Counted from the first letter of the stretch, positions 16,152-24,892 are shown. The stretch: 64,000 nucleotides of DNA from an uncultured Microbacterium sp. (GCA_913774665.1 CAJYHN010000005.1:55528-119527); one strand, 5' to 3'. Made by a program: numbers and translations. Notes: generated from the sequence alone by a model not told the origin.

Positions 16152-16694
16152 TCATAAGTTCCGCGCGCGGAGGGCATTCCTCCCCAGCTGTGCGGTGTCG
16201 CGATCTCTCCCCCCGTTCTGAGAAGCGGCCTCGACGTCCGCGGGCCTGAGGGCGCGCGTCCAGGCCACCTCGCGCTCGAGCTGACCCGTGCTCCGGAACA
16301 GCCGTACCTGGTACGTACCGGCCAGCGCGGCGGCGAGCTCATCGCGATCCGCGGGGGCGAAGCCCAAGCCCTGCCAGAAGGGCCCCGAGCGGCGGCTGAA
16401 CAACCACGCTCGGGACGCACCCTCCTCCGCGGCCCGCGACAGAGCGAAGCGAGCCAGGTGGGAGCCGCGCCCCCGAGAGCGGGCCTCCGGCCGAACGGCC
16501 ACGCTGCGGATCAGGGCGTGCCTGCCGTCCGCGCTCAGTTCGTAGCCGGTGCTTCCCGTCACGACGCCGGTGGCATCGCGCGCGATCCAGAGACGGACCG
16601 TCGGCGCATCGAGGCCGCTCAGGGTGAGGTCGACGGCTGCGAGGAAGCCCGTCACCGCGTCGACGTCCTCCGGTCGGCAGCGTTCGAGGTTCAT
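16152..16694 (-). CDS. GNAT-family N-acetyltransferase (ArsN2/arsinothricin-type resemblance)
   Basis: 180 residues. Seen: the GNAT core with IRSVAVRPEARSRGRGSHLA (motif A, acetyl-CoA pyrophosphate loop R-x-x-G-x-G, ~68-85) and the terminal LFSRRSGPFWQGLGFAPADRDEL strand. The FWQ.LGF.P.DR pattern resembles the small ArsN2-like group, but no arsenic genes are nearby, so substrate is left open. ATG 16694 chosen; an in-frame TTG 12 nt upstream is the alternative. The C-terminal ~35 residues are not part of the GNAT fold. Confidence 0.8.
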   Translation of the reverse strand: MNLERCRPEDVDAVTGFLAAVDLTLSGLDAPTVRLWIARDATGVVTGSTGYELSADGRHALIRSVAVRPEARSRGRGSHLARFALSRAAEEGASRAWLFSRRSGPFWQGLGFAPADRDELAAALAGTYQVRLFRSTGQLEREVAWTRALRPADVEAASQNGGRDRDTAQLGRNALRARNL

Positions 16695-16768
16695 GTCTCG
16701 AGTCAATCAGCTGCGGCGATGCCCACCGCGGATCCGTGCCCCGCCCGTACGCCTGAAAGGATGGGAGC

Positions 16769-17578
16769 GTGCCCCACGACATCCGCCTCATCGCCGTCGA
16801 CATGGACGGCACCCTCCTCGACGGCGAAGGGAACGTCCCCGCACCCCTGTGGGAGCTCCTGCCGCGCCTGGCCGAGCGCGGAGTGGCCTTCGTCCCCGCC
16901 TCGGGCCGGCAGCTCGCCACCCTGCAGCGGTCGTTCGGCGAGGCGGCGGGCGAGATGACCTTCATCGCCGAGAACGGCGCCTATGTCGTGAGCGCGGGCG
17001 TCGAGGTGTCCTCTGACACGATCGATCTCGAGGTCGTCGAACGGGTGGTCGGGCATCTCCGCGGTCTCGGCGAGCGGGGATACGACCTGGGGGTCGTGCT
17101 GTGCGGCAAGCGGTCGGCATACATCGAACGCTCCGACGCCGCCTTCCGCCGCCAAGCGGAGACGTATTACGCCGCGCTCGAGGTCGTCGACGACGTCCTC
17201 GCGGTCGACGACGAGGTGCTCAAGATCGCGATCTACGACTTCGCCGTCGCCGAGGAGAGTGTCGCTCGCGCGCTCGACGAGGTCGCCGAGACCCACCGCG
17301 TCGTCGTCTCGGGGCGCCACTGGGTCGACATCATGAACCTCGACGTCGACAAGGGCGCAGCCCTGCGCCGCCTGCAGACCGCCCTCGAGGTCACGCCCGC
17401 GCAGACCGCCGCGTTCGGCGACTACCTGAACGACCTCGAGATGCTGGATGCCGCGGACTGGTCGTACGCGATGCGCGAGGCCCACCCCGAGGTCGTCGCT
17501 CGCGCCCGCTACCGTGCCCCCTCGAACCTCGACCACGGCGTGCTGACGACGATCGACGAGCTCTTCCCCGACGCCTGA
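16769..17578 (+). CDS. Cof-type HAD-IIB family phosphatase
   Basis: 269-residue cytosolic phosphatase. HAD motif I DMDGTLLD (~11-18), motif II PASGRQ, the Cof-type C2 cap in the middle, the motif III lysine (DKGAALRRL) and motif IV FGDYLNDLEML are all present. Acts on sugar phosphates or flavin/pyridoxal phosphates in relatives. GTG start with AAAGGATGGGAG site upstream. Stands alone between two minus-strand genes. Confidence 0.92.
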   Translation: MPHDIRLIAVDMDGTLLDGEGNVPAPLWELLPRLAERGVAFVPASGRQLATLQRSFGEAAGEMTFIAENGAYVVSAGVEVSSDTIDLEVVERVVGHLRGLGERGYDLGVVLCGKRSAYIERSDAAFRRQAETYYAALEVVDDVLAVDDEVLKIAIYDFAVAEESVARALDEVAETHRVVVSGRHWVDIMNLDVDKGAALRRLQTALEVTPAQTAAFGDYLNDLEMLDAADWSYAMREAHPEVVARARYRAPSNLDHGVLTTIDELFPDA

Positions 17579-17612
17579 GGTTGCAGACCCCGACGGCGCA
17601 GGAATCGAACGC

Positions 17613-18815
17613 TCAGACCCCCGACGCGTCCAGCGCCGCACCCAGGTCGGCGAGCAGGTCGTCGGGGTCTTCGAGACCGACCGACAGCCGCAGGTGTCCG
17701 TAACGCCGGAACTCCTCCGGGTAGGTCGCCGTCCGCGGGCCGTCGGCGGCGGTGTGCACGATCAGGCTGTCGTCGTGGCCGAGCGAGAAGCCCGAGGTGA
17801 CGAGCCGCAGCTGCGCGACGAACCTGTTCTGCACCTCGGGCCCGCCGTCGACGGCGAACGCCATCATCCCGCCGTATCCGCGCCCGCCGAACTGGCGCCC
17901 TGCGATCCCATGGCCGGGGTGGGACTCGAGGCCCGGATACGCCACGAAGGCCACCCGCGGATCCGCCTCGAGGAACGCGGCAATGCGCTCCGCGGACGAC
18001 AGGTGCTGACGCAACCGCAGGGGGAGGGTGACCGAGCCCCGCTCGATCATCCAGGCGTTGAAGGGCGAGATGACGCCGCCGACGTCGACCATCGCGTCGG
18101 CCTTGATCGGCTCGATCAGCTCCGAGCGCCCGATCACCGCCCCGCCCATCGCATCGCCGTGGCCGTTGATGTACTTCGTCAGCGAGTGCACGACCAGATC
18201 GGCGCCGTCGGCGAGAGGTCGGTAGAACGGAGGCGGAGTGAAGGTCGAGTCCACCATCAGCAGTGCTCCGGCCGCGTGCGCGATGTCCGCGATCGCGGCG
18301 ACGTCCGTGACTTTGGTGGTCGGGTTCGCGATCGCCTCGACGCACACGAGCGCGGTCTCGGGCCGCATCGCCGTGCGGACGGCATCCGGATCCGAGATGT
18401 CGACGAAGGTGGCGTGGATGCCGTAGCGACGGGGGAGCAGCTCGCTCCAAAGTCGCCACGTGGCCTCGTAGACGACGTCGCTCACCACGACGTGATCACC
18501 CGCGCTCACGTGCGTGAAGAACACCGCGTGGAGGGCGGCGACCCCGGAGGCGAGGGCGACGGCCTCTTCTCCGCCCTCGAGGGCGGCGAGCTTCCGCTCG
18601 AGAGCGAGCTGGTTGACGCCGGTGTTGCGGGTGTAGAGCCCGGGCGCGGTGGCCGACCAACTGATCTCGCTCGGGTCCTCGGGGAGCTCGTAGGAGTTCG
18701 ACATGACCAGCGGGGTGCGCAGGGCGCGTGTGCTGTCGAGCTGCTTGCCGGCGTGGACGGCGAGGCTCGCCTCGGCGAGGGTGCCGCTGTCGGTGCGGTC
18801 GGGGCGCTCCGTCAT
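17613..18815 (-). CDS. PLP-dependent trans-sulfuration enzyme (Cys/Met metabolism family)
   Basis: 400-residue fold-type I PLP enzyme, cystathionine gamma-synthase/gamma-lyase/methionine gamma-lyase family. Seen: Y-x-R near YTRNTGVNQLALERKLAALEGGE, the GVAALHAVFF phosphate-binding region, the D-S pair MVDSTFTPPPFYRPLADGAD, and the Schiff-base lysine in HSLTKYINGHGD. Which reaction it catalyses cannot be settled from sequence alone. ATG 18815 is preceded by GGAAGGACGGCGAG. Divergent from the amino acid permease. Confidence 0.88.
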   Translation of the reverse strand: MTERPDRTDSGTLAEASLAVHAGKQLDSTRALRTPLVMSNSYELPEDPSEISWSATAPGLYTRNTGVNQLALERKLAALEGGEEAVALASGVAALHAVFFTHVSAGDHVVVSDVVYEATWRLWSELLPRRYGIHATFVDISDPDAVRTAMRPETALVCVEAIANPTTKVTDVAAIADIAHAAGALLMVDSTFTPPPFYRPLADGADLVVHSLTKYINGHGDAMGGAVIGRSELIEPIKADAMVDVGGVISPFNAWMIERGSVTLPLRLRQHLSSAERIAAFLEADPRVAFVAYPGLESHPGHGIAGRQFGGRGYGGMMAFAVDGGPEVQNRFVAQLRLVTSGFSLGHDDSLIVHTAADGPRTATYPEEFRRYGHLRLSVGLEDPDDLLADLGAALDASGV

Positions 18816-18942
18816 CTCGCCGTCCTTCCTCCGGCACCGGCTGGAGTCGGTGCGCTCCATTCAGCGTAGCCAGCGGTCATCAACTACTCTGACGTGCGGT
18901 CGCCCGAACGCGCGGCCCTCGAGGACGAATGCGAGAACCCTC

Positions 18943-20397
18943 ATGAACCGACCCTCGGGTCCCGCCGTCGACCGCTCCGAGTCGGGCGAGCCGAAGAGGC
19001 AGCTGCGACGCGCGATGGACGCGCGGCACCTCGTCATGATCGCCCTCGGCGGCGTCATCGGGTCGGGTCTCTTCCTGAGTTCGGGCTACACGATCGCCCA
19101 GGCGGGTCCGCTCGGAGCCGTGCTCGCGTACCTGCTGGGCGCGTTCGTCGTGTGGCTCGTGATGGTGTGCCTCGGCGAGCTCGCCGTGACCTACCCCGTC
19201 TCGGGCTCGATCCACATCTACGCCGCGCGCACCATGGGGCCGGCGACGGGCTTCGCCACGGCATGGCTGTACTGGCTGTGCTGGGTCGTCGCTCTGGGGT
19301 CGGAGTTCACGGCATCCGGGATCCTCATGCAGAGGTGGTTCCCTAACGTCGACGTGTGGGTGTGGTGCGTGGTCTTCGCCGCGGTGCTGTTCACCCTCAA
19401 CGCCATCTCGGCGCGCGTGTTCGGCGAGACCGAGTTCTGGTTCGCCCTCATCAAGGTGCTCGCGATCGTCGCCCTCATCGTGCTGGGCGGCATGGCGATC
19501 TTCGGGTTCACGCCGCTCTCGTCCGAGCCGCACGCGGCCGTGCTGCTGAGCAACTTCGCCACCCCGGAGGGGCTCCTCCCCGCCGGTCTCGGCGGAGTGC
19601 TCATCACCTCGCTCGCCGTGTTCTACGCCTTCAGTGGCGCGGAGATCGTCGGTGTCGCCGCCGGTGAGACGAAGGACCCTGCCCGCAACATCCCCCGCGC
19701 CCTGCGCTCGACGGTGCTGCGCCTCCTGGTGCTCTTCGTGGGCTCGATCGTCGTGATCTCCGCCCTGCTGCCGTACGACAAGGCCGGCGTCAGCGAGAGT
19801 CCCTTCGTCGAGGTGTTCGACATCGTCGGGGTGCCCTACGCGGCGGACATCATGAACTTCGTCGTCATCACGGCCCTGCTCTCGGTCGGCAACAGCGGGC
19901 TGTATTCCTGCGCGCGCATGCTGTTCTCCCTCGCTGAAGAGGGATACGCACCCCGCGCCTTCACAAAGCTGACCCGCCGCGGCATCCCGATGACGGCGCT
20001 CCTGGTGAGCCTCGCGATCGGCCTCGTCTCGCTCATCACCAGCGTCGTCGCCGCCGAGACGGTGTACATCGTGCTCGTCTCGATCGCCGGCTTCGCCGCG
20101 GTGGCGGTGTGGATGGCCATCGTCGCGGCGCAGTTCCTCCACCGGCGGCAGTTCCTGCGCGAGGGGGGAGACCTCTCGACCCTCGCCTACCGCACGCCGA
20201 TGTACCCGTTCGTGCCGATCGTCGCCTTCGTTCTGCTGACCGCGTCGATCGTGGCGATCGCGTTCGACCCGAACCAGGTCGCCGCCCTGTACTTCGGCAT
20301 CCCGTTCGTGGGTCTCTGCTACCTGTTCTTCTGGCTGCGCTACGGCCGCAAGGGCACGGTTCCCGAGCGCCGCGACGAAGAGGCGCCGGTCGCCTGA
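18943..20397 (+). CDS. APC-family amino acid permease
   Basis: 484-residue, 12-TM amino acid/amine transporter (AAT/GABA permease type). Seen: the conserved first helix MIALGGVIGSGLFLSSG (~32-48), then AYLLGAFVVWLVMVCLGELAVTYPVSGS and the amphipathic FSGAEIVGVAAGETKDPARNIPRA loop. Cytoplasmic hydrophilic N-terminus of ~25 residues. TACTCT at ~18886 could be its -10. Followed 117 nt later by a flavin amine oxidase on the same strand, so an amine substrate is possible (inference). Confidence 0.9.
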   Translation: MNRPSGPAVDRSESGEPKRQLRRAMDARHLVMIALGGVIGSGLFLSSGYTIAQAGPLGAVLAYLLGAFVVWLVMVCLGELAVTYPVSGSIHIYAARTMGPATGFATAWLYWLCWVVALGSEFTASGILMQRWFPNVDVWVWCVVFAAVLFTLNAISARVFGETEFWFALIKVLAIVALIVLGGMAIFGFTPLSSEPHAAVLLSNFATPEGLLPAGLGGVLITSLAVFYAFSGAEIVGVAAGETKDPARNIPRALRSTVLRLLVLFVGSIVVISALLPYDKAGVSESPFVEVFDIVGVPYAADIMNFVVITALLSVGNSGLYSCARMLFSLAEEGYAPRAFTKLTRRGIPMTALLVSLAIGLVSLITSVVAAETVYIVLVSIAGFAAVAVWMAIVAAQFLHRRQFLREGGDLSTLAYRTPMYPFVPIVAFVLLTASIVAIAFDPNQVAALYFGIPFVGLCYLFFWLRYGRKGTVPERRDEEAPVA

Positions 20398-20514
20398 ACC
20401 GAGCGACGTGTACACCGCGTCCAGTCCGCCGCCGCTCGGAGGCCGGAGTGGCGGATGCCGAGGGCTCGCCGCTCGCAGTAGCGTCGCCGGAACATCGATC
20501 ATGCGGGAGGACCC

Positions 20515-21837
20515 ATGGAAGCCGTCGACACCCTCGTCGTCGGGGCGGGCATCTCGGGACTCGCCGCCGCTCGACTGATCGCGCGGGGCGGGCGCCGTGT
20601 CGTCGTGCTCGAGGCGCGGGACAGGGTGGGTGGGCGCGTCTTCACCGATCGCTCCGGCGGCCACGTCACCGACCGCGGCGCATCGTGGATCCACGGGATC
20701 ACCGACAGCCCCGTCGCGGCCGCAGCACAGGCATTCGGCATGCCGATGGTGGAGTTCACCGTCGGCGGGTATCAGCCCGACTCCCGCCCGTTGACGTACT
20801 TCGACGCCCGGGGCCGGCGCCTCGATGCCGAGGCGGTGGCGGGCTACGCCGCGGATATCCGCGCGCTCAACGCGACGCTCGCGCGAGTCATCGACGATGC
20901 CGAGCCGACGGCGACCTACGCGGACGTCGTCGAGCGCGCGCTGGCTCTGCAGGACTGGGACCCCGAGCGCACAGAGCGTGTGCGGGAGTACAACGACCGC
21001 CGCGCTCAAGAGCAGTACGGCATCGGCATGGGCGAGCTCGGTGCGCACGGCCTCGACGATGACACCGTCGACGGCGACGAGGTCGTCTTCCCTCGGGGGT
21101 ACGACGAGCTCGCCACGAACCTCGCTGTGGGGCTCGACATCCGGCTCGGTCACGTCGTCTCGCGCGTCGAGCGATCGGCCGCCGGCGTCGTGGTCGACAC
21201 GGATCGCGGGACGTTCCTCGCGAGAGACGCCGTGGTCACGGTCCCCGTCGGCGTCCTGCACGCCGGAGACCTGGTGATCGAGCCCCCTCTCCCGCACGCG
21301 CATCGCCGAGCGCTCGGGCTTCTCCGGATGAACGCCTTCGAGAAGGTCGTGCTGCGCTTCGCCGAGCGATTCTGGGATGCCGAGGTCTACGGCATCCGTC
21401 AGCTCGGCGACGAGGGGGAGTGGTGGCACTCCTGGTACCACCTCGGGCGGCTTCACGACGAGCCCGCCCTGCTCACGTTCGCCGCAGGACCCGCCGCCGT
21501 GGCGACCCGCGAGTGGAGCGACGAGCGGATCATCGCGTCGACGATGGCCCAGCTGCGCCGCCTCTACGGCGATGGTGTCCCCGATCCGACGAGCGCGATC
21601 GTCACGCGCTGGCAGGACGACCCGTTCTCACGCGGGTCCTACGCCTACATGCTGCCCGGTTCGATCGGCGCCGACCACGACGATCTCGCCGCCCCGGTCG
21701 ACGGGGTGCTGCATCTCGCCGGAGAGGCGACGTGGGGTGACGACCCCGCCACCGTCCCCGGTGCGATGCTCTCGGGGCACCGGGCGGCGCAGAACGTTCT
21801 CGCGCGCGAGATCCCCGTCAGCGACCTCTGGGCGTGA
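20515..21837 (+). CDS. Flavin-containing amine oxidase (monoamine/polyamine oxidase-like)
   Basis: 440-residue FAD enzyme oxidising primary or polyamines. N-terminal Rossmann motif VVGAGISGLAAARLIARGG (~8-26) with the acidic strand end VVLEARDRVGGRVFT, substrate-side GASWIHG, and the C-terminal FAD motif DGVLHLAGEATWGDDPATVPGAMLSGHRAA. No signal peptide, hence cytosolic. ATG has a GGGAGGA site; TAGCGT (20470-20475) may be a -10, so it may have its own promoter in addition to read-through from the permease. Confidence 0.88.
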   Translation: MEAVDTLVVGAGISGLAAARLIARGGRRVVVLEARDRVGGRVFTDRSGGHVTDRGASWIHGITDSPVAAAAQAFGMPMVEFTVGGYQPDSRPLTYFDARGRRLDAEAVAGYAADIRALNATLARVIDDAEPTATYADVVERALALQDWDPERTERVREYNDRRAQEQYGIGMGELGAHGLDDDTVDGDEVVFPRGYDELATNLAVGLDIRLGHVVSRVERSAAGVVVDTDRGTFLARDAVVTVPVGVLHAGDLVIEPPLPHAHRRALGLLRMNAFEKVVLRFAERFWDAEVYGIRQLGDEGEWWHSWYHLGRLHDEPALLTFAAGPAAVATREWSDERIIASTMAQLRRLYGDGVPDPTSAIVTRWQDDPFSRGSYAYMLPGSIGADHDDLAAPVDGVLHLAGEATWGDDPATVPGAMLSGHRAAQNVLAREIPVSDLWA

Positions 21838-21848
21838 CTTCGCGGACG

Positions 21849-21870
21849 GTCCTCGAGCCCCGCCGAGGAC
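21849..21870. terminator. Hairpin between convergent genes
   Basis: GTCCTCG (21849-21855) pairs perfectly with CGAGGAC (21864-21870). It lies between the stops of the amine oxidase and the sulfurtransferase, where a bidirectional terminator is expected. No U-tract. Confidence 0.45.
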
Positions 21871-21888
21871 TCTGAGCCCGTCGAAGAG
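21870..21888. repeat. Short intergenic repeat of the CTTCGACGGGCTCAG type
   Basis: CTCTGAGCCCGTCGAAGAG is an imperfect palindrome; its reverse complement contains CTTCGACGGGCTCAG, a motif I recall as common in intergenic regions of Micrococcales genomes. Only one copy was noticed in this window, so the repeat status rests on memory. Confidence 0.35.
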
Positions 21889-21896
21889 ACCGGGTA

Positions 21897-22757
21897 TCAG
21901 CGCGCCTCCGGCCCCGTCGCCACCGGGAGCTCGGGGTGGTTCGACCATTGACTCCACGACCCGGGGAAGAGTCGCGGCTCGAAGCCCGCGAGCGTCAAGG
22001 CGACGGCCTGGTGCGCGGCCGTCACCCCCGAACCGCAGTAGACGCCGACGCTCATGCCGTCCTCGGCCCCCAGCATCCGGAACCGCGAACGCAGCTCGTC
22101 GGGGGAGCGGAAGCGTCCGTCGTCGCCGACGTTCTCGGTGGTCGGGGCGCTCACCGCCCCGGGTACGTGGCCCGCGCGAGGGTCGATCGGTTCGACCTCG
22201 CCGCGATAGCGCTCCCCGGCCCGGGCGTCGAGCAGCAGCCCGTCGTCCGCGAACGCGGCCACCTCGTCGAGCGCGAGGGTGGGCATCGCGCCGGAGGCCA
22301 GCGAGATCGAGCCGGGCGCGGGGGTGGCGGCATCCCCCTCCTCGACAGCGAAGCCGGCCCCGGTCCAGGCGGATAGCGCTCCGTCGAGAAGGCGCACGTC
22401 GGCGACTCCGGCCGCGCGCAGCAGCCACCAGGCGCGGGCGCTCGACATGTTCTTCAGGTCGTCGTAGACGACGACGGTGTCGCCCGCGTCGATGCCCCAC
22501 CGACGGGCGGTCTGCTGCAACGAGTCGATCGAGGGCAGCGGATGCCGGCCCTCGGTCGGCGCGCCGTGGGCGGCGAGGTCGTGATCGAGGTCGACGTACT
22601 GCGCGCCGGGGATATGTCCGGCGCGGTAGTCGGGCCGACCGTCGGGCCGGTCCAGCCGCCAGCGGACGTCGAGCACACGGACGGGGCCGCCGTCAGCGAA
22701 GGCCCCGGCGTCGAGGGCGTCGTGCAGTTCTTCGGCGGTGGTGAGAATCGAGGCCAT
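21897..22757 (-). CDS. Sulfurtransferase with two rhodanese domains (thiosulfate/3-mercaptopyruvate type)
   Basis: 286 residues: an inactive N-terminal rhodanese domain (~5-125, with VLDVRW and VVVYDD), a linker, and a catalytic C-terminal domain (~155-275) with the active-site loop CGSGVTA. That six-residue loop is of the mercaptopyruvate/thiosulfate sulfurtransferase type. It moves sulfane sulfur to thiol or cyanide acceptors in the cytosol. The open frame extends upstream but ATG 22757 gives the normal family start. It follows a decayed DUF4188 gene by 4 nt. Confidence 0.9.
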   Translation of the reverse strand: MASILTTAEELHDALDAGAFADGGPVRVLDVRWRLDRPDGRPDYRAGHIPGAQYVDLDHDLAAHGAPTEGRHPLPSIDSLQQTARRWGIDAGDTVVVYDDLKNMSSARAWWLLRAAGVADVRLLDGALSAWTGAGFAVEEGDAATPAPGSISLASGAMPTLALDEVAAFADDGLLLDARAGERYRGEVEPIDPRAGHVPGAVSAPTTENVGDDGRFRSPDELRSRFRMLGAEDGMSVGVYCGSGVTAAHQAVALTLAGFEPRLFPGSWSQWSNHPELPVATGPEAR

Positions 22758-22761
22758 GCCC

Positions 22762-23130
22762 TCAGTCTGTCGCTTCCGAACCGCGTGTGCGGCCATCGGC
22801 GACGCGCGCGCGGGCACGCTCGTGACGCGAGGCGACCGGCACGATCTCGGTCGCTCGCGGCAGGCCCATCGGCGGGGTCGCGACGTAGATGGTCTCGGCG
22901 CGCTCGACCACGTGCGTCTCGTGCCAGACGCCGACGGCCCCGGGCACCGCGCGCGCCCGCTTGTGGAAGCGCGTCCACGCCGGGCGGTACTCCTGGCTCG
23001 GCGCCGAGGCGTAGGTGTTGAGCTTTTCGAGCGACGACCAGTACTGCACGAGGTAGGGGCCACGGGCGCCGAGCAGCATCGTGAAGCCGAGGAGTCCGGA
23101 CTCGGGATCGTGCCGCCGTCGGTCATGGAC
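22762..23130 (-). pseudogene. 5'-truncated DUF4188 protein gene
   Basis: The minus-strand frame from ~23130 to the stop at 22762 encodes the C-terminal half of a DUF4188 protein: ESGLLGFTMLLGARGPYLVQYW, then YRPAWTRFHKRAR and VGVWHETHVV match the family's end. The N-terminal half (about 60 residues with the usual FLIGMRIN-type strand) is absent: upstream of ~23125 the frame is unrelated and the plus strand is coding instead. No start codon with a ribosome-binding site is left. Best read as the remnant of a deletion. Confidence 0.7.
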
Positions 23131-23313
23131 AGCTACGTCGCGCATCTCGCCGCGATCGGCGAGGCGGAACTCGCCGCGACACCCGAGACGTCGATGGATG
23201 ACGCGGTGCGCTACGTCGTGCTCGGCACCGCTCTCGTCGAGCCGCTCATCCTGGCGTTGCGGCGGGTCGCCGAGCAGGTCGCCGCGTCGCGACGCTTCTC
23301 GGCGGGAGCTTAG
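23110..23313 (+). pseudogene. Orphan C-terminal gene fragment (unknown family)
   Basis: The plus strand from GTG 23110 (or ATG 23125) to the TAG at 23313 has strong GC3 coding bias and encodes about 62-67 residues, mostly helical (VAHLAAIGEAELAATP... LVEPLILALRRVAEQVA). It abuts the broken end of the DUF4188 gene on the opposite strand. It looks like the tail of a protein, perhaps a regulator once divergent from DUF4188, but I cannot assign a family. Confidence 0.5.
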
Positions 23314-23600
23314 GGATTCGGGTTCGACGCCGCGCCGTCGAGCCAGAGCGTGTCGCTCTCGTCTCCGTGCGGCCCGCTGCGACCGACGTGCGCGTCGCCG
23401 ATCCGCGGGCCCTTCGTGATCACGTGCACGAGGGCCATGCCGTGGCCCCGCCCGAGGTCGTACTCGTCTTTCAACCACTCCAGGATCGGGGTCGCCTTCG
23501 TGCCCGGTCCGAAACCGCGCTGCTCGGCCAGGGCGATGAACTGCCGCGGGGTGAGACCCGTCTTGGTCTCGATGGTGTCGAGATACGCCTGGAAAGACAT
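23310..23600 (-). CDS. DUF4287 domain-containing protein
   Basis: 96-residue small cytosolic protein; the first ~65 residues are a DUF4287 domain (SFQAYLDTIETKTGLTPRQFIALAEQRG and GTKATPILEWLKDEYDLGRGHGMALVHVI). Function unknown; the domain often accompanies DUF5655. ATG 23600 has TAGCCT (complement of 23607-23612) ending 6 bp upstream, so the mRNA is probably leaderless. Its stop overlaps the stop of the plus-strand fragment by 4 nt. Confidence 0.9.
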   Translation of the reverse strand: MSFQAYLDTIETKTGLTPRQFIALAEQRGFGPGTKATPILEWLKDEYDLGRGHGMALVHVITKGPRIGDAHVGRSGPHGDESDTLWLDGAASNPNP

Positions 23601-23681
23601 GGCCGCAGGCTAGCGCGCACCTCCGACAGTGGTCCAGGCGAGAGCACGGATCGGCGTCGCCGGCCGTTGTACGGTCGAGGG

Positions 23682-24653
23682 ATGGTCGTCACCGTTCATC
23701 GTTCCGCTGTCGCGGACATCGCCCCGCTCACGCTGTACCGCATCCTCTGGATGCGCGTGGCCGTGTTCGTGGTCGAGCAGGAGGCCGCTTACCCCGAGAT
23801 CGACGGCCGCGACATCGAGCCCGGCGCCGAGCTGTTCTGGGCCGCCGACGGCGACGAGATCCTCGCGACGCTCCGCGTTCTCCGGGAGGCGGGCAACACG
23901 CGCATCGGCCGGGTCGCCACCGCTCCCGCGGCTCGAGGGCGCGGCATCGCCGCCGACCTCATGCGGGCGGCGATCGATCTGCTGGATGCCGAGGCTCCCG
24001 GCATCCCGATCCTGCTCGACGCTCAGGCGCACCTCGCGCCCTGGTACGGGCGGTTCGGGTTCGTCGTGTCGGGAGCCCCCTTCGCCGAGGACGGCATTCC
24101 CCACGTGCCGATGCGGCGGACCCGCCTCGGCGGCAAGCGGATCGTGCTACGCGAATGGACGCGTTCCGACGACGACCGGGCGTTCCTGTTCGACATGTAC
24201 CGCCGGCCGGAGGTGCGGCGATACCTCGGCGATGGAAAGGTGATGGTCGAGCCGGCCGAGGTCGACGCCCTCCTCGACCGCTGGCAGGCACTCGCCGAGG
24301 GGGTTCTCGGCGTGCGTGCCGTCACGACCGTCGGCGGGGAGCGGTTGGGATCGGTCCTCCTCAAACGCATCCCCTGGTCGGCGGGTGTCGCCGCGGGCCG
24401 AGACGACGATATCGAGATCGGCTGGCACTTCCACCCCGACGCGTGGGGCCACGGGTACGCCGCCGAAGCGGCATCCGCGCTGCTCTCCCTCGCCCGGGCG
24501 CAGGGCATCGAATGCATCGTCGCGGTGATCAATCCGGCGAACTCCGCCTCGGGAGCGCTGGCCGAACGCATCGGGATGCGCCCGGCGGGCCGGACGCGCG
24601 ATTACTACGATGTCGAGTGCGAGCTCTACGTCTCGCCCGTCGGCGAGTACTGA
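23682..24653 (+). CDS. Two-domain GNAT acetyltransferase (ElaA-type + RimJ/RimL-type)
   Basis: 323 residues with two acetyltransferase domains in one chain. Domain 1 (~1-148) is ElaA-like: LYRILWMRVAVFVVEQEAAYPEIDGRD, RIGRVATAPAARGRGIAADLM and WYGRFGFVVSG. Domain 2 (~152-323) is RimJ/RimL-like: IVLREWTRSDDDRAFLFDMYRRPEVRRYLGD, IEIGWHFHPDAWGHGYAAEAA and NPANSASGALAERIGM. Both keep their acetyl-CoA loop (R-x-x-G-x-G; W-G-x-G-Y-A). Substrates unknown. TACGGT (23670-23675) ends 6 bp before ATG 23682, implying a leaderless mRNA. Confidence 0.88.
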   Translation: MVVTVHRSAVADIAPLTLYRILWMRVAVFVVEQEAAYPEIDGRDIEPGAELFWAADGDEILATLRVLREAGNTRIGRVATAPAARGRGIAADLMRAAIDLLDAEAPGIPILLDAQAHLAPWYGRFGFVVSGAPFAEDGIPHVPMRRTRLGGKRIVLREWTRSDDDRAFLFDMYRRPEVRRYLGDGKVMVEPAEVDALLDRWQALAEGVLGVRAVTTVGGERLGSVLLKRIPWSAGVAAGRDDDIEIGWHFHPDAWGHGYAAEAASALLSLARAQGIECIVAVINPANSASGALAERIGMRPAGRTRDYYDVECELYVSPVGEY

Positions 24654-24654
24654 C

Positions 24655-24876
24655 CTAGAGCTGGATGCCGTTGTCCTCGTCGTTCACCCCGACGTTGCGG
24701 CCGCGGCTCGACTCGTAGGCGAGGAGCCAGCCGACCGACACGGCGGCGGCGATGACGATGCCGAGCCACACGTTCTGCCACACCAGGCCGAACAGCACTC
24801 CCAGGCCCAGCAGAAGTACGCTCCCGAGAACCCAGTACGTCCGTCCGCGTGGCCAGCCCGTTCCCGTCTGCGTCAT
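24655..24876 (-). CDS. Small two-helix membrane protein
   Basis: 73 residues: short basic N-terminus, hydrophobic segments ~14-30 and ~34-52 (the second followed by YESSRGRNVG), acidic C-terminus NDEDNGIQL. Likely two transmembrane helices with both ends cytosolic. No family recognised. TAGGCT (complement of 24883-24888) ends 6 bp before the ATG, a leaderless start that supports the call. Confidence 0.75.
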   Translation of the reverse strand: MTQTGTGWPRGRTYWVLGSVLLLGLGVLFGLVWQNVWLGIVIAAAVSVGWLLAYESSRGRNVGVNDEDNGIQL

Positions 24877-24892
24877 GGGCTCAGCCTAGGGG

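Noticed and set aside
18880-21456. Open minus-strand frame of 858 codons opposite the permease and amine oxidase
   Set aside because: Composition (His/Asp/Glu/Arg-rich) is that of a complementary frame, and the plus-strand proteins have clear domains.
22738-23313. Single plus-strand gene of 191 codons
   Set aside because: Only the last ~65 codons show coding character; the first part is antisense to the clear DUF4188 remnant.
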